Below are positions 41,768-50,984 of a stretch of 64,000 nt of DNA, one piece after another. Under the pieces are notes generated by a model. It was not told where the DNA came from. It saw nothing but the letters and a program-made list of their open reading frames with translations, and did not search any database. Source of the stretch: Streptomyces sp. 1222.5. GTDB taxonomy: Bacteria; Actinomycetota; Actinomycetes; Streptomycetales; Streptomycetaceae. The stretch lies in the NCBI RefSeq assembly GCF_900105245.1, contig NZ_FNSZ01000001.1:620001-684000 (forward strand), in the 5' to 3' direction. The translations under genes and the position numbers were made by a program. Within the stretch, counting starts at the first letter, position 1, and each line of letters begins with the position of its first letter.

Positions 41768-43210
41768 TCAGTAGGCCCCCGTTCCCCGCACCACGGCCGA
41801 GCCGGTGCGCATCAGAATCACCAGGTCGAGGCCCATCGACCAGTTGTCGACGTAGCCGAGATCGAGCCGGACCGCCTCGTCCCAGGGCAGGTCGGAGCGG
41901 CCGCTCACCTGCCAGAGCCCGGTGAGGCCGGGTTTCACCAGCAGCCGGCGCTTGACCTCCGGCGTGTACTCCTCCACTTCGTCGGGCAGCGGCGGGCGCG
42001 GTCCGACGAGGGACATGTGGCCCTTGACCACGTTGATGAGCTGGGGCAGTTCGTCGAGCGAGCTGCGGCGCAGGAAGGATCCGACGCGGGTGATGCGCGG
42101 GTCCTCCTTCACCTTGAACAGCAGCCCGTCGCTGTTCTGGTTGAGGTGTTCCAGTTCCGTCCGGAGGTCCTCCGAATCCGGCCGCATCGTGCGGAACTTG
42201 AGCATGGTGAAGTGGTCGCCGTACCGGCCCACCCGCTGCTGCCTGAACAGGGCGGGCCCGGAGCTGTCCAGGCGGACGATCAGGGCGATCAGCAGCATGG
42301 GCAGGGCGAGGAACAGCAGGAGCGCCGCCGCGAGCGAACGGTCCAGCATTTCCTTCGGCAGCCGGGACATCGGAGAGAGGTTGGGTGCCTGGATGCGCAG
42401 CAACGGCACGCCGTTGGTGGGCTGTACGGTCAGCCGGGGGGCGGACACGTCGGCGAGTACGGGGGCGAGCAGGAAATCGACGTCCTGCACCGCCGCCGTC
42501 CAGGACATCCGGCGCAGTACGGAGGCGTCGAACTCGGGGGCCGGCAGCACCACCACGGTACTGACGCCCAGGGCTCGGACGGCGTCGTCGATGTCGCCGA
42601 CGCCGCCGACGACGGGGAGGCCCAGCTCGCGGATCTCGGCGGCGTTCTCCGGATCGCTCAAGCACACACCGGCGACCTGGAGTTCGTGCACGCCACCGGC
42701 GCGCCGCAGGGCGGCGACCAGTTCCACGGCGGAGTGCGACGGTCCGACGAGAAGCGTCGTGCTGCGGTCCCGGCCTCGCGCCCAGCGCCGGTAGAGCCGG
42801 CGGCGGAGCGCGTAGCGGACCGGCAGGGCGAAGGCGGCGGCCGGCACGGCGGCCATGATCATGTCATGGAGAAGCCCCCAGTCGTGCGTGAACAGCCAGT
42901 GCACGCAAGCCGCCAGAGCCGGCAGCGCGACCGCACCGCGCAGCACCCGCACGTACTCCTCGGACCCCAGGCCGAGGGCACCGCGGTCGTAGGAGCGGTG
43001 GGCCAGCATCGTCACGATCCACATCGGCGGCAGCACCAGGGCGACCGCCCAGCGGCCGTACACCGCGTGGATCATTAAGGCCGCGCCGACGGCGGCGAGG
43101 CCGTCCGCGGCCAGCAGGACTAGCCGGTACTTCCGTTCCCAGCGTCTTCGGCGAGCATCCGGGATGCTCCGTTCCACAACCAGCTGCTCATGCGTGACCT
43201 CAATGGTCAT
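41768..43210 (-). CDS. polyprenyl-phosphate sugar-1-phosphate transferase (initiating enzyme)
   Basis: 480 residues. About four or five membrane helices and a nucleotide-binding-like middle (TTLLVGPSHSAVELVAALR) are followed by the bacterial sugar transferase domain from residue ~290: MLDRSLAAALLLFLALPMLL, FRQQRVGRYGDHFTMLKFRTM, RVGSFLRRSSLDELPQLINVVKGHMSLVGPRPPLPDEVEEY and KPGLTGLWQVSGRS. It loads the first sugar phosphate on undecaprenyl phosphate. Leu45 is a TTA codon (43076-43078), making the committed step bldA-dependent. It is the first gene of the leftward sugar operon. Confidence 0.93.
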   Translation of the reverse strand: MTIEVTHEQLVVERSIPDARRRRWERKYRLVLLAADGLAAVGAALMIHAVYGRWAVALVLPPMWIVTMLAHRSYDRGALGLGSEEYVRVLRGAVALPALAACVHWLFTHDWGLLHDMIMAAVPAAAFALPVRYALRRRLYRRWARGRDRSTTLLVGPSHSAVELVAALRRAGGVHELQVAGVCLSDPENAAEIRELGLPVVGGVGDIDDAVRALGVSTVVVLPAPEFDASVLRRMSWTAAVQDVDFLLAPVLADVSAPRLTVQPTNGVPLLRIQAPNLSPMSRLPKEMLDRSLAAALLLFLALPMLLIALIVRLDSSGPALFRQQRVGRYGDHFTMLKFRTMRPDSEDLRTELEHLNQNSDGLLFKVKEDPRITRVGSFLRRSSLDELPQLINVVKGHMSLVGPRPPLPDEVEEYTPEVKRRLLVKPGLTGLWQVSGRSDLPWDEAVRLDLGYVDNWSMGLDLVILMRTGSAVVRGTGAY

Positions 43211-43552
43211 GCCCCCCCCACCACATACGCGGCGATCCCTGACCGAACCGAACGGGCACATTCGGTCGCCAGTCCTTGGTCAGGGCTGAATCAGCGCCGC
43301 TGCGTCTCCTCCACGCAGCGGCACTGGAAAACGAGGGAGCTTCGACGGTTCCCCAACCGCCTCATGCCCCCCGCATGGTGCGCATTGCCGATCCTGATCC
43401 GGTTCACAAGGCCGCGCCCTGACGTCCCGCCAAGGCCGCTTCCCCCTCCCAAACCGGTCCGGCGGTCATCAATCTAGACCACTGGACGCAGTCGCGGGAA
43501 CAGTTGGACGAAACACTCGGCGCACGCCTGATGACGACGCCATACTGCCCAG
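43211..43552. promoter_or_regulatory. divergent control region with a 10-bp hairpin
   Basis: 342 bp between the initiating transferase and the rightward glycosyltransferase, less GC-rich than its surroundings. It contains a perfect 10-bp stem (43296-43305 with 43313-43322) with a 7-base loop whose CTCCTCC is complementary to a Shine-Dalgarno sequence. It must hold both promoters; no certain -10 or -35 assigned. Confidence 0.5.
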
Positions 43553-44401
43553 GTGACGAGCATCGTGATACCGGCGCACAACGAGGGGCGCGTCATCGGC
43601 CGGCTCCTCGATTCGCTGCTGACCGATCCCTCCGACGACGACACCGACATCGTGGTCGTGTGCAACGGCTGCACGGACGACACCGCCCGGATCGCGGCCG
43701 AACGGGGCCCGCGCGTACGGGTGATCGAGATTCCCGTCCCCTCCAAGCACGCCGCGCTGCGGGCCGGTGACGATCACGCGCGGGGCTTCCCGCGCGTCTA
43801 TGTGGACGCCGACGTCGTGCTCACGGGCTCCGACGTACGGACGCTGACCGGACCGTTGCAGGACGACACCTCGGGCGTCCTCGCCACCGCCCCCGAACGC
43901 CGCGTCCCGCTGGCCGGCTGCGCCTGGCGGGTGCGCGCCTACTACCGGGTGTGGCAGCGGCTCCCGGCGGTGCGCGAGGGGTTGTTCGGCCGGGGGGTCA
44001 TCGCGGTCTCCAAGGCCGGTCACGCCCGGATCGCCGCGCTGCCGCCGCTGATGGCGGACGACCTGGCCGCCTCCCTGGCGTTCACCCCCGAGGAACGGCT
44101 CGTCGTCCGTGAGGCGGGTGTCGTGGTGCACCCGCCGCGCACCTGGCCGGACTTGATCAGGCGACGGGTCCGGGCCGCGGTGTCCACCGCCCAGGTGGAG
44201 CGGCACCAGCCACCGGAGCAGGCCTCGGCACGGACGAGCAAGGCGGACCTGAAGGACCTGCTCCGCGGGGAGCCAAGGCTCTTCGCCGGCGTCGTCGTCT
44301 TCGTCGCGGCGGCGGTCGTCGCGCGACGGAAGGCCGAAAAGGCCATCCGCGCCGAGGACTTCGGCACCTGGCTACGGGACGAGAGCAGCCGGCAGAACTG
44401 A
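43553..44401 (+). CDS. family 2 glycosyltransferase, membrane-associated
   Basis: 282 residues from a GTG start. VTSIVIPAHNEGRVIGRLLDSLL, VVVCNGCTDDTARIA and RVYVDADVVLTGSDV (DAD) form a GT-A core; ADDLAASLAF is the second acidic site. A C-terminal hydrophobic stretch (LFAGVVVFVAAAVVARR) may anchor it. Divergent from the polysaccharide operon and 25 bp before an MFS gene, so it may decorate rather than build the polymer. Confidence 0.8.
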   Translation: MTSIVIPAHNEGRVIGRLLDSLLTDPSDDDTDIVVVCNGCTDDTARIAAERGPRVRVIEIPVPSKHAALRAGDDHARGFPRVYVDADVVLTGSDVRTLTGPLQDDTSGVLATAPERRVPLAGCAWRVRAYYRVWQRLPAVREGLFGRGVIAVSKAGHARIAALPPLMADDLAASLAFTPEERLVVREAGVVVHPPRTWPDLIRRRVRAAVSTAQVERHQPPEQASARTSKADLKDLLRGEPRLFAGVVVFVAAAVVARRKAEKAIRAEDFGTWLRDESSRQN

Positions 44402-44426
44402 CCGCACCGCACCGGAGTTCTTGAAC

Positions 44427-45686
44427 ATGTACCTCACCGACCGCTCCACCCCTCCCGACGCGGACACCGGGACTGCCCGAGGACGCGGCCCGGCGCGCAA
44501 GGTCGCCCCCGTGGTGCTCGTGCTGGGCACGGTCAGCCTGATCACCGACATCTCCTCCGAGATGGTCACCGCCGTCCTGCCGCTCTACCTCGTCACCCGG
44601 CTCGGCTTCAGCCCCCTCGGATTCGGCACCCTCGACGGCGTCTACAACGGTGTGAGCGCACTCGTCCAGCTCACCGGCGGCCACCTCGCCGACCGGGTGC
44701 GCAACCACAAGCTGGTGGCCGGGCTCGGCTACGGCCTGTCCGCGCTGTGCAAGCCGCTGCTCCTGCTCGCGAGCAGCGTCGGCACGCTCGGCACCGTCCT
44801 CGCCCTGGAACGGACCGGCAAGGGTCTGCGCACCGCCCCGCGGGACGCGATGATCTCCCTGTCGACACCGTCCGCGAACCAGGGCCGGGCCTTCGGCGTG
44901 CACCGGGCCATGGACACCACCGGCGCGATGCTCGGACCGCTGGCGGCCTTCCTCATCCTGCGCACGGCCGCCGACGGCTACGACGCCGTGTTCGGGGTGA
45001 GCGCGTGCGTCGCCGTGCTCGGCGTTCTCGTGCTGGTGCTGTTCGTACCGGGCAGGCGCCGGGGCGCGCCGGGGGCAGAGGAGCGCAGGCCGCCGGTCCG
45101 CGTCCGCGAGGCGCTGGCGCTGCTGCGGCTGCCTCGGCTGCGGGCCCTCGCCGGCTGTGCCGCGCTGCTCGGTCTGACCACCGTCAGCGACGCCTTCGTC
45201 TACCTGCTCCTGCAACGGCGCGCGGGCATCGGCGACGAGTGGTTCACGCTGCTGCCGCTGGGCACCGCGGCGGTGTTCCTGCTGCTGGCCGTGCCCCTCG
45301 GGGCGCTGGCGGACCGGATCGGGCGGCGCACCGTGTTCCTCGCCGGGCACGCCGGTCTGCTCACCGCCTACGCCCTGTTGCTGTGGACCCCGTCCACAGC
45401 GGCCCTCCCCCTCCTCGTGCTCGCCCTGCACGGCTCGTTCTACGCGGCCACCGACGGCGTGCTGCCGGCCGCCCTCGCCGACGTCGTGCCCGAGCAGCTG
45501 CGCGCGACCGGTCTGGCCGTCGTCGGCACCAGCCAGGCGCTGGCCCGGTTCTGCTGCTCGCTGGCCTTCGGCGCCGCCTGGACGGTGTGGGGGGACGGCC
45601 CGGCGCTGGCCGGATCGGCGGTCGGTCTGCTGTGCTGCGCCGCCGTCGCGGGCATGGTGCTGCGGCCCACCGGCGGTGAGCGATGA
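44427..45686 (+). CDS. MFS transporter
   Basis: 419 residues, 12 membrane segments. The loop GGHLADRVRNHK between segments 2 and 3 (GxxxDRxxxR pattern) and a repeated version GALADRIGRRT mark the major facilitator family; the start VSLITDISSEMVTAVLPLYLV is common to multidrug-type members. An ATG at 44427 is preferred (GGAG 9 bases upstream); a TTG at 44421 is the alternative. ATGA overlap with the next gene. Substrate unknown. Confidence 0.85.
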   Translation: MYLTDRSTPPDADTGTARGRGPARKVAPVVLVLGTVSLITDISSEMVTAVLPLYLVTRLGFSPLGFGTLDGVYNGVSALVQLTGGHLADRVRNHKLVAGLGYGLSALCKPLLLLASSVGTLGTVLALERTGKGLRTAPRDAMISLSTPSANQGRAFGVHRAMDTTGAMLGPLAAFLILRTAADGYDAVFGVSACVAVLGVLVLVLFVPGRRRGAPGAEERRPPVRVREALALLRLPRLRALAGCAALLGLTTVSDAFVYLLLQRRAGIGDEWFTLLPLGTAAVFLLLAVPLGALADRIGRRTVFLAGHAGLLTAYALLLWTPSTAALPLLVLALHGSFYAATDGVLPAALADVVPEQLRATGLAVVGTSQALARFCCSLAFGAAWTVWGDGPALAGSAVGLLCCAAVAGMVLRPTGGER

Positions 45687-46732
45687 TCTCGACGACGACA
45701 AGGATCCGGATGACACCGCTGGGCCGCCGCCTGCTCGTACTCGTCACGGCGGTACTGGTCCTCGCGGGCGTGGGCACGGGCATCGTCCTGCACGCGGCCG
45801 CACGGGCGGACCGCGTGAACCAGCCGCGGTCGGGCGGTCCCGGCGTCAGCGCGGGCAAGGTGTCGCTCGATCAGCAGGGCCGCCTGATGTTCGTCAACGC
45901 GGCCACGGGCCCGCACCGCACGGCGGTCGCGTCCGTCCCGGCCGGCGACCCCGGGTCCGGGCGCACCGCCGCGAGCCTGAAGTGCGCGCGCTTCTACGCC
46001 GCCGCCGGCACCGGCGTCTGCCTCCAGTCCGTCCCCGGCGTGCTCAAGCAGAGCAACCGGGCCCTGCTCCTGGACGCCGGTCTGCGCACGGTGCGCACCT
46101 TCCCGCTCGCGGGCAACCCGAGCCGGGCCCGGGTCTCCCCCAGCGGCCGCTTCGCCGCCTGGACCGTCTTCGTCTCCGGCGAGTCGTACTCCTCCGCCTT
46201 CTTCTCCACCCGGACCTCGATCCTGGACACCCGCACCATGCGGCTGACCCCCAGTCTGGAGACCTTCTCCATCGTCAAGGACGGCAAGCCGTACCGCGCC
46301 TCGGACGTCAACTTCTGGGGTGTCACCTTCGCCGCGGACGACGACACGTTCTACGCCACCCTCAACACCGCCAACCGCACCTACCTGGTGCGGGGTTCGC
46401 TGTCCCGGCGTGCGGTCACCACGCTGGTCCAGAACGTGGAGTGCCCGTCGCTGTCCCCCGACGGGACGCGCCTCGCCTTCAAGAAGCGGATCCTGTCGCG
46501 CACCAACCTCTGGCACGAGTACGTCCTCGATCTGAGGACGCTGCGCGAGACCGCGCTCGCCGAACGCCACAGCGTCGACGACCAGGCCACCTGGCTGGAC
46601 GACCACACCCTCGCCTACGCCCTGCCCAGCGACGGGAAGGTCGGCAGCAGCGACCTGTGGAGCGTGCCCGCGGACGGCTCGGGAACCCCGCGCCTGCTGA
46701 TCGCGGGCGCGTCCTCCCCCGCTCCGCTGTAG
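45683..46732 (+). CDS. TolB-like WD40/beta-propeller protein with N-terminal membrane anchor
   Basis: 349 residues. One N-terminal helix (LLVLVTAVLVLAGVGTGIVL) anchors or exports a propeller made of units such as RVSPSGRFAAWTVF, TFAADDDTFYATLNT, CPSLSPDGTRLAFKKR and ATWLDDHTLAYALP, a TolB/PD40-type pattern. It is translationally coupled to the MFS gene by ATGA. Its partner and function are unknown; the pairing suggests an envelope role. Confidence 0.75.
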   Translation: MISTTTRIRMTPLGRRLLVLVTAVLVLAGVGTGIVLHAAARADRVNQPRSGGPGVSAGKVSLDQQGRLMFVNAATGPHRTAVASVPAGDPGSGRTAASLKCARFYAAAGTGVCLQSVPGVLKQSNRALLLDAGLRTVRTFPLAGNPSRARVSPSGRFAAWTVFVSGESYSSAFFSTRTSILDTRTMRLTPSLETFSIVKDGKPYRASDVNFWGVTFAADDDTFYATLNTANRTYLVRGSLSRRAVTTLVQNVECPSLSPDGTRLAFKKRILSRTNLWHEYVLDLRTLRETALAERHSVDDQATWLDDHTLAYALPSDGKVGSSDLWSVPADGSGTPRLLIAGASSPAPL

Positions 46733-46832
46733 ACCCGGGCCGGCGGCGTCCCTGGGGCGAACGGGGGGCATGACGGCGACAGGCCCGCGCCGGACGCCGT
46801 CGCCCCGGGAGCACGGCCGTACGCTCGGGCGC

Positions 46833-47795
46833 ATGGTCCGGCATCGCATGATTGACGTGAACGGCGTTCGGCTGCACATCGCCGAACAGGGCGACGGCCC
46901 GCTGGTGGTGCTCCTGCACGGCTTCCCGGAATCCTGGCACTCCTGGCACCGCCAGTTCGACCCGCTGGCCGACGCCGGCTTCCGGGTGGTCGCGCCCGAC
47001 CAGCGCGGTTACGGGCGCAGCGACCATCCCGAGGACGTCGGCGCGTACACCATCCTCCACCTGGTCGGCGACGTCGTCGGGCTGATCCGGACACTGGGCG
47101 AGGAGAGGGCGTACGTCGTCGGGCACGACTGGGGCGCGCCGGTCGCCTGGCACACCGCGCTGCTGCGGCCGGACGTGGTGCGCGGGGTGGCGGGCCTCAG
47201 TGTGCCGCCCCCGTTCCGCGGGACGCGGCCGCCGCTCGCCACCATGGAGGAGATGTTCGGCGGCCGGTTCTACTGGAACCACTTCGCCCGCCCCGGTGTC
47301 GCCGACGCCGAGTTCGGGGCGGACCCGCGCACCGCCCTGCGGAAGTTCTTCTTCTTCGCCTCCGGTGACGCTCCCGACGCCGGTGAGGGCAAGCAGCCGC
47401 TCGTCGACCCCGAGCGCGGCTGGCTCGCGACCATGCCCGATCCCGAGGTGCTGCCGCGGTGGTTCACCGAGGACGATCTCGACGCCCTCACCGAGAGTTT
47501 CTCCCGGGGCTTCACCGGCGCCCTCAACTGGTACCGCAACCTCGACCGCAACTGGGAGCTCACCGCTCCGTGGCACGGCGCCGTGGTGGACCGGCCCGCC
47601 CTGTACGTCTACGGCGACCGGGACGTGGTCCCCGCCTTCCCCGGCACACCCGAACTCATCGCCGAGCTGCCCGAGTTGATGCCCAGCCTGTGGCGCCCGC
47701 CCCTCGAACTGGCCGGCTGCGGGCACTGGACCCAGCAGGAACGCCCAAAGGAGGTGAACGCGGCCCTCCTCGAGTTCCTCCGGGCCTGCGGCTGA
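46833..47795 (+). CDS. epoxide-hydrolase-like alpha/beta hydrolase
   Basis: 320 residues. LLHGFPESWHSWHRQF gives the oxyanion HGxP motif, VVGHDWGAPVAW the nucleophile Asp, and LAGCGHWTQQERP the catalytic His; lid Tyr residues (FYWNHF; NWYRNLDRNW) fit soluble epoxide hydrolases. The start at 46833 is family-like. It may be a housekeeping gene or serve the polyketide cluster that begins to its right. A GC hairpin follows. Confidence 0.88.
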   Translation: MVRHRMIDVNGVRLHIAEQGDGPLVVLLHGFPESWHSWHRQFDPLADAGFRVVAPDQRGYGRSDHPEDVGAYTILHLVGDVVGLIRTLGEERAYVVGHDWGAPVAWHTALLRPDVVRGVAGLSVPPPFRGTRPPLATMEEMFGGRFYWNHFARPGVADAEFGADPRTALRKFFFFASGDAPDAGEGKQPLVDPERGWLATMPDPEVLPRWFTEDDLDALTESFSRGFTGALNWYRNLDRNWELTAPWHGAVVDRPALYVYGDRDVVPAFPGTPELIAELPELMPSLWRPPLELAGCGHWTQQERPKEVNAALLEFLRACG

Positions 47796-47804
47796 GGCCC
47801 GACC

Positions 47805-47829
47805 GCCCGGCCCGACAGGCCGGCCGGGC
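47805..47829 (+). terminator. possible hairpin terminator
   Basis: 8-bp inverted repeat (47805-47812 with 47822-47829), 9-base loop, 10 bp after the hydrolase stop and before metK. Weaker than the other hairpins here. Confidence 0.4.
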
Positions 47830-47909
47830 CCCTCGGCTCTCCAAGCGGTCCCCGACCGGGACCCCGCACACTGCGCGCAGTCAGCAGCCGCTGCAACCCA
47901 AGGAGAGCC

Positions 47910-49073
47910 GTGTCCACACGTCTGTTCACCTCGGAGTCCGTCACCGAGGGGCACCCCGACAAGATCGCCGACCAGATCAGCGACGCCGTCCTGGACCACC
48001 TGCTGGCGGCCGACCCTGCCGCCCGGGTGGCCGTCGAGACCCTGATCACCACCGGTCAGGTGCACGTCGCCGGCGAGGTCGGCACGACGGCGTACGCGCC
48101 GGTCGCCCAGCTCGTCCGGGACACGGTCCTGCGCATCGGGTACGACGCCTCGGCCAAGGGGTTCGACGGGGCGTCCTGCGGGGTGTCCGTGTCGCTCGGC
48201 GCCCAGTCGCCCGACATCGCCCAGGGGGTCGACACGGGCGGCGCGGGCGACCAGGGGCTGATGTTCGGCTACGCCTGCGACGAGACGCCGGAGCTGATGC
48301 CGCTGCCGATCCACCTCGCGCACCGGCTCTCCGCCCGCCTCGCCGAGGTGCGCCGGGACGGCACGGTGCCCTACCTGCGCCCGGACGGCAAGACGCAGGT
48401 CACCATCGAGTACGACGGTGACCGGCCCGTCCGGCTGGACACGGTGGTCGTCTCCTCGCAGCACGCGGCGAACGTCAGCCTGGACGGGCTGCTGGCGCCG
48501 GACGTGCGCAGGTACGTGGTGGAGCCGGTGCTGGCCCGGCTGGCCGAGGAGGGGGTGAAGGTGGACACCGAGGGCCACCGGCTGCTCGTCAACCCGACGG
48601 GGCGGTTCGAGATCGGCGGTCCGATGGGTGACGCGGGCCTGACCGGCCGCAAGATCATCATCGACACGTACGGCGGCATGGCCCGGCACGGCGGTGGTGC
48701 CTTCTCCGGCAAGGATCCCTCCAAGGTGGACCGTTCGGCGGCGTACGCGATGCGCTGGGTGGCCAAGAACGTGGTGGCGGCGGGCCTGGCCGCCCGCTGC
48801 GAGGTGCAGGTGGCCTACGCGATCGGCCGGGCCGAACCGGTCGGGCTGTTCATGGAGACCTTCGGCACGCACGAGGTGCCGGTCGAGCGGATCCAGGCGG
48901 CCGTCACCGAGGTCTTCGACCTGCGCCCGGCCGCGATCATCCGCGACCTCGGCCTGCTGCGGCCCATCTACGCCCAGACGGCTGCGTACGGGCACTTCGG
49001 CCGGGAGCTCCCGGACTTCACCTGGGAGCGCACGGACCGCGTGGACGCGCTGCTGTCGGCGACGGGGCTCTGA
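47910..49073 (+). CDS. metK: S-adenosylmethionine synthetase (cluster-associated)
   Basis: 387 residues from a GTG with AAGGAGAG upstream. Motifs [65 protein letters not shown] and [19 protein letters not shown] are complete, so it should be active. It makes S-adenosylmethionine from ATP and methionine. Placement one base from a PfkB kinase and next to polyketide genes suggests a dedicated copy supplying methyltransferases of the cluster rather than the housekeeping metK. Confidence 0.95.
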   Translation: MSTRLFTSESVTEGHPDKIADQISDAVLDHLLAADPAARVAVETLITTGQVHVAGEVGTTAYAPVAQLVRDTVLRIGYDASAKGFDGASCGVSVSLGAQSPDIAQGVDTGGAGDQGLMFGYACDETPELMPLPIHLAHRLSARLAEVRRDGTVPYLRPDGKTQVTIEYDGDRPVRLDTVVVSSQHAANVSLDGLLAPDVRRYVVEPVLARLAEEGVKVDTEGHRLLVNPTGRFEIGGPMGDAGLTGRKIIIDTYGGMARHGGGAFSGKDPSKVDRSAAYAMRWVAKNVVAAGLAARCEVQVAYAIGRAEPVGLFMETFGTHEVPVERIQAAVTEVFDLRPAAIIRDLGLLRPIYAQTAAYGHFGRELPDFTWERTDRVDALLSATGL

Positions 49074-49074
49074 C

Positions 49075-50091
49075 ATGACGGACGCACCGACGCACCGGGG
49101 CCGCGGTTCCCGGACCCTCGCCGTCACCGGGTCCCTCGCCACCGACCATCTGCTCACCTATCCCGGGCGGTTCGTCGAGCAGTTCCTCCCCGGCCGGCTC
49201 GACCACGTGTCGCTGTCCTTCCTCGCCGACACCCTCGACGTACGGCAGGGCGGGGTCGGCGCCAACATCGCCTACGGACTGGCCGCGCTGGGGCACCGGC
49301 CGGTGCTGGTCGGCGCCGCGGGCACCGACTTCGAGCCGTACGGCCGGGCGCTCGCGGCACACGGGGTGGACGTCTCGGCGGTGCACGTCTCCGAGACCCG
49401 CCACACCGCCCGATTCATCTGCACCACGGACGCCGACGGCAACCAGCTCGCCACCTTCTACCCGGGCGCGATGGCCGAGGCGGACCGCACCGACCTGACC
49501 GAGGTGATCCGGGCCCGGGAGGTGGACTACGTCCTGATCGGGGCCGACGACCCGGCGGCGATGCTGCGCCATACCCGCGCCTGCCGCACCCTCGGGGTGC
49601 CCTTCGCCGCCGACCCGGCCCAGCAGCTCGCCCGGCTCGACGGTCCCGCGGTGCGCGAACTCGTCGACGGGGCGGACCACTTGTTCACCAACGAGTACGA
49701 GCACGACCTGCTGCTCACCCGCACCGGCTGGAGCCGTGCGCAGGTCCTCGACCGCGTCGGCACCTGGGTGACCACGCTCGGCGCCCGGGGCTGCCGGATC
49801 GAGCGGGTCACCGGCGACGGGACGGTCGTGCCGGCCGTGCCGGTGGCGACTCCGATCGACCCCACGGGGGTGGGCGACGCCTTCCGGGCCGGATACCTGG
49901 CGGGTCTGAGCCGCGGCCGGCCCGAGGCGGACCGGGCCCGTCTGGGCTGCGCCATGGCCTCGCTCGCCCTGGCCGCGGTGGGCACGCAGACGTACACCGT
50001 CGAGCCGGGCGTGCTGGGCGCGGCGCTCACCCGGGCCTACGGTCGGGACGCGGCCGCGTCGGCGGACCTGACACGAGTGGAGGCGGCATGA
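49075..50091 (+). CDS. PfkB-family kinase (adenosine-kinase-like)
   Basis: 338 residues. LAVTGSLATDHLLTYPGRF, RQGGVGANIAYGLAALGHRPVLVGAAGTDF, ADPAQQL and the C-terminal signature DPTGVGDAFRAGYLAGL with catalytic Asp mark a ribokinase/PfkB protein. The close partner metK points to adenosine kinase, which would clear adenosine formed from S-adenosylhomocysteine. It begins one base after the metK stop and overlaps the next gene (ATGA). Confidence 0.85.
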   Translation: MTDAPTHRGRGSRTLAVTGSLATDHLLTYPGRFVEQFLPGRLDHVSLSFLADTLDVRQGGVGANIAYGLAALGHRPVLVGAAGTDFEPYGRALAAHGVDVSAVHVSETRHTARFICTTDADGNQLATFYPGAMAEADRTDLTEVIRAREVDYVLIGADDPAAMLRHTRACRTLGVPFAADPAQQLARLDGPAVRELVDGADHLFTNEYEHDLLLTRTGWSRAQVLDRVGTWVTTLGARGCRIERVTGDGTVVPAVPVATPIDPTGVGDAFRAGYLAGLSRGRPEADRARLGCAMASLALAAVGTQTYTVEPGVLGAALTRAYGRDAAASADLTRVEAA

Positions 50092-50855
50092 CGGAGATCG
50101 CACTGGTGACCGGGGCCAACAAGGGGCTCGGCAAGGAGATCGCGCGGCGACTGGCCGCCGAGGGCCTGACCGTGTACCTCGGGGCCCGGGACGAGGAGCG
50201 GGGTCTCGGGGCCGCGAGGGAGCTGGCGCGGGCCGGGCGGGAAGCGGTCCCGGCCGGCGGGGACGTGCGGTTCGTCCGGCTGGACGTCACGGTGCGCGAC
50301 CAGGTCGACGCGGCCGTGCGGCGGATCGAGGAGGAGTGCGGGCGACTCGACGTCCTGGTCAACAACGCGGGGATCGTCACCGAGTGGGGCGTCCCCGTGG
50401 AGGAAATCACCGAGGATCACCTGCGCCGGGCGTTCGAGGTCAACCTGTTCGGCACGGTCGCCCTGACCCAGGCCTGTCTGCCGCTGCTGCGGCGCTCGAA
50501 GGATCCGCGGGTGGTCAACCTGTCCAGCCCGCTGGGCTCGTTGAGCCTGCTGAGCGATCCCGGCGGTCACCCGGCGGCCTCCCGCGGTCTGCTCGCCTAC
50601 AGCTCCTCCAAGGCGGCGCTGAACGCGGTCACGCTGGTGTACGCCGAGGCCCTGCGCGCGGAGGGGATCCGCGTCAACGCGGCCAACCCCGGGCTCGTCG
50701 CCACGGACCTGAACGCCGACTCGCCGTTCAGCCGGGGCACGCGCACGGTGGAGCAGGGTGCCGAGGTACCCGTGAGGCTGGCGCTGGGCGCGGGGGGCAC
50801 GGGTGGCTTCCACGGCGGTATGGAGGGGGACGTGACCGAGCGGGTGCCGTGGTGA
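50088..50855 (+). CDS. short-chain dehydrogenase/reductase
   Basis: 255 residues. TGANKGLGKEIARRL (cofactor loop), LDVLVNNAGIV, NLSSPLGSLSL (Ser), YSSSKAALN (Tyr-Lys) and NPGLVATDLN are all intact. ANKGLGKE with a C-terminal GGFHG is the carbonyl-reductase-like group. It could reduce a ketone in the polyketide or act elsewhere. It is last in the metK operon and faces the ACP gene, with a 16-bp hairpin between. Confidence 0.88.
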   Translation: MTEIALVTGANKGLGKEIARRLAAEGLTVYLGARDEERGLGAARELARAGREAVPAGGDVRFVRLDVTVRDQVDAAVRRIEEECGRLDVLVNNAGIVTEWGVPVEEITEDHLRRAFEVNLFGTVALTQACLPLLRRSKDPRVVNLSSPLGSLSLLSDPGGHPAASRGLLAYSSSKAALNAVTLVYAEALRAEGIRVNAANPGLVATDLNADSPFSRGTRTVEQGAEVPVRLALGAGGTGGFHGGMEGDVTERVPW

Positions 50856-50921
50856 CCGTCGGCGCGGGACGGAACGCGGGCTGAACGCGGCCCGAGAGGA
50901 CGCGGGTCGCGTCGCAGCGGG

Positions 50922-50957
50922 ACGGCCCCCGGCGGCAGAGGTGCCGCCGGGGGCCGT
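50922..50957. terminator. bidirectional terminator between SDR and ACP genes
   Basis: Perfect 16-bp inverted repeat (50922-50937 with 50942-50957) with a 4-base loop, between convergent genes. Confidence 0.8.
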
Positions 50958-50984
50958 TCCCGTCGGAGGGTGTGCCCGGGCCGG

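Noticed and set aside
46479..49157. 892-codon open frame on the minus strand
   Set aside because: Antisense to the epoxide-hydrolase-like and metK genes, both of which show complete family motifs on the plus strand.
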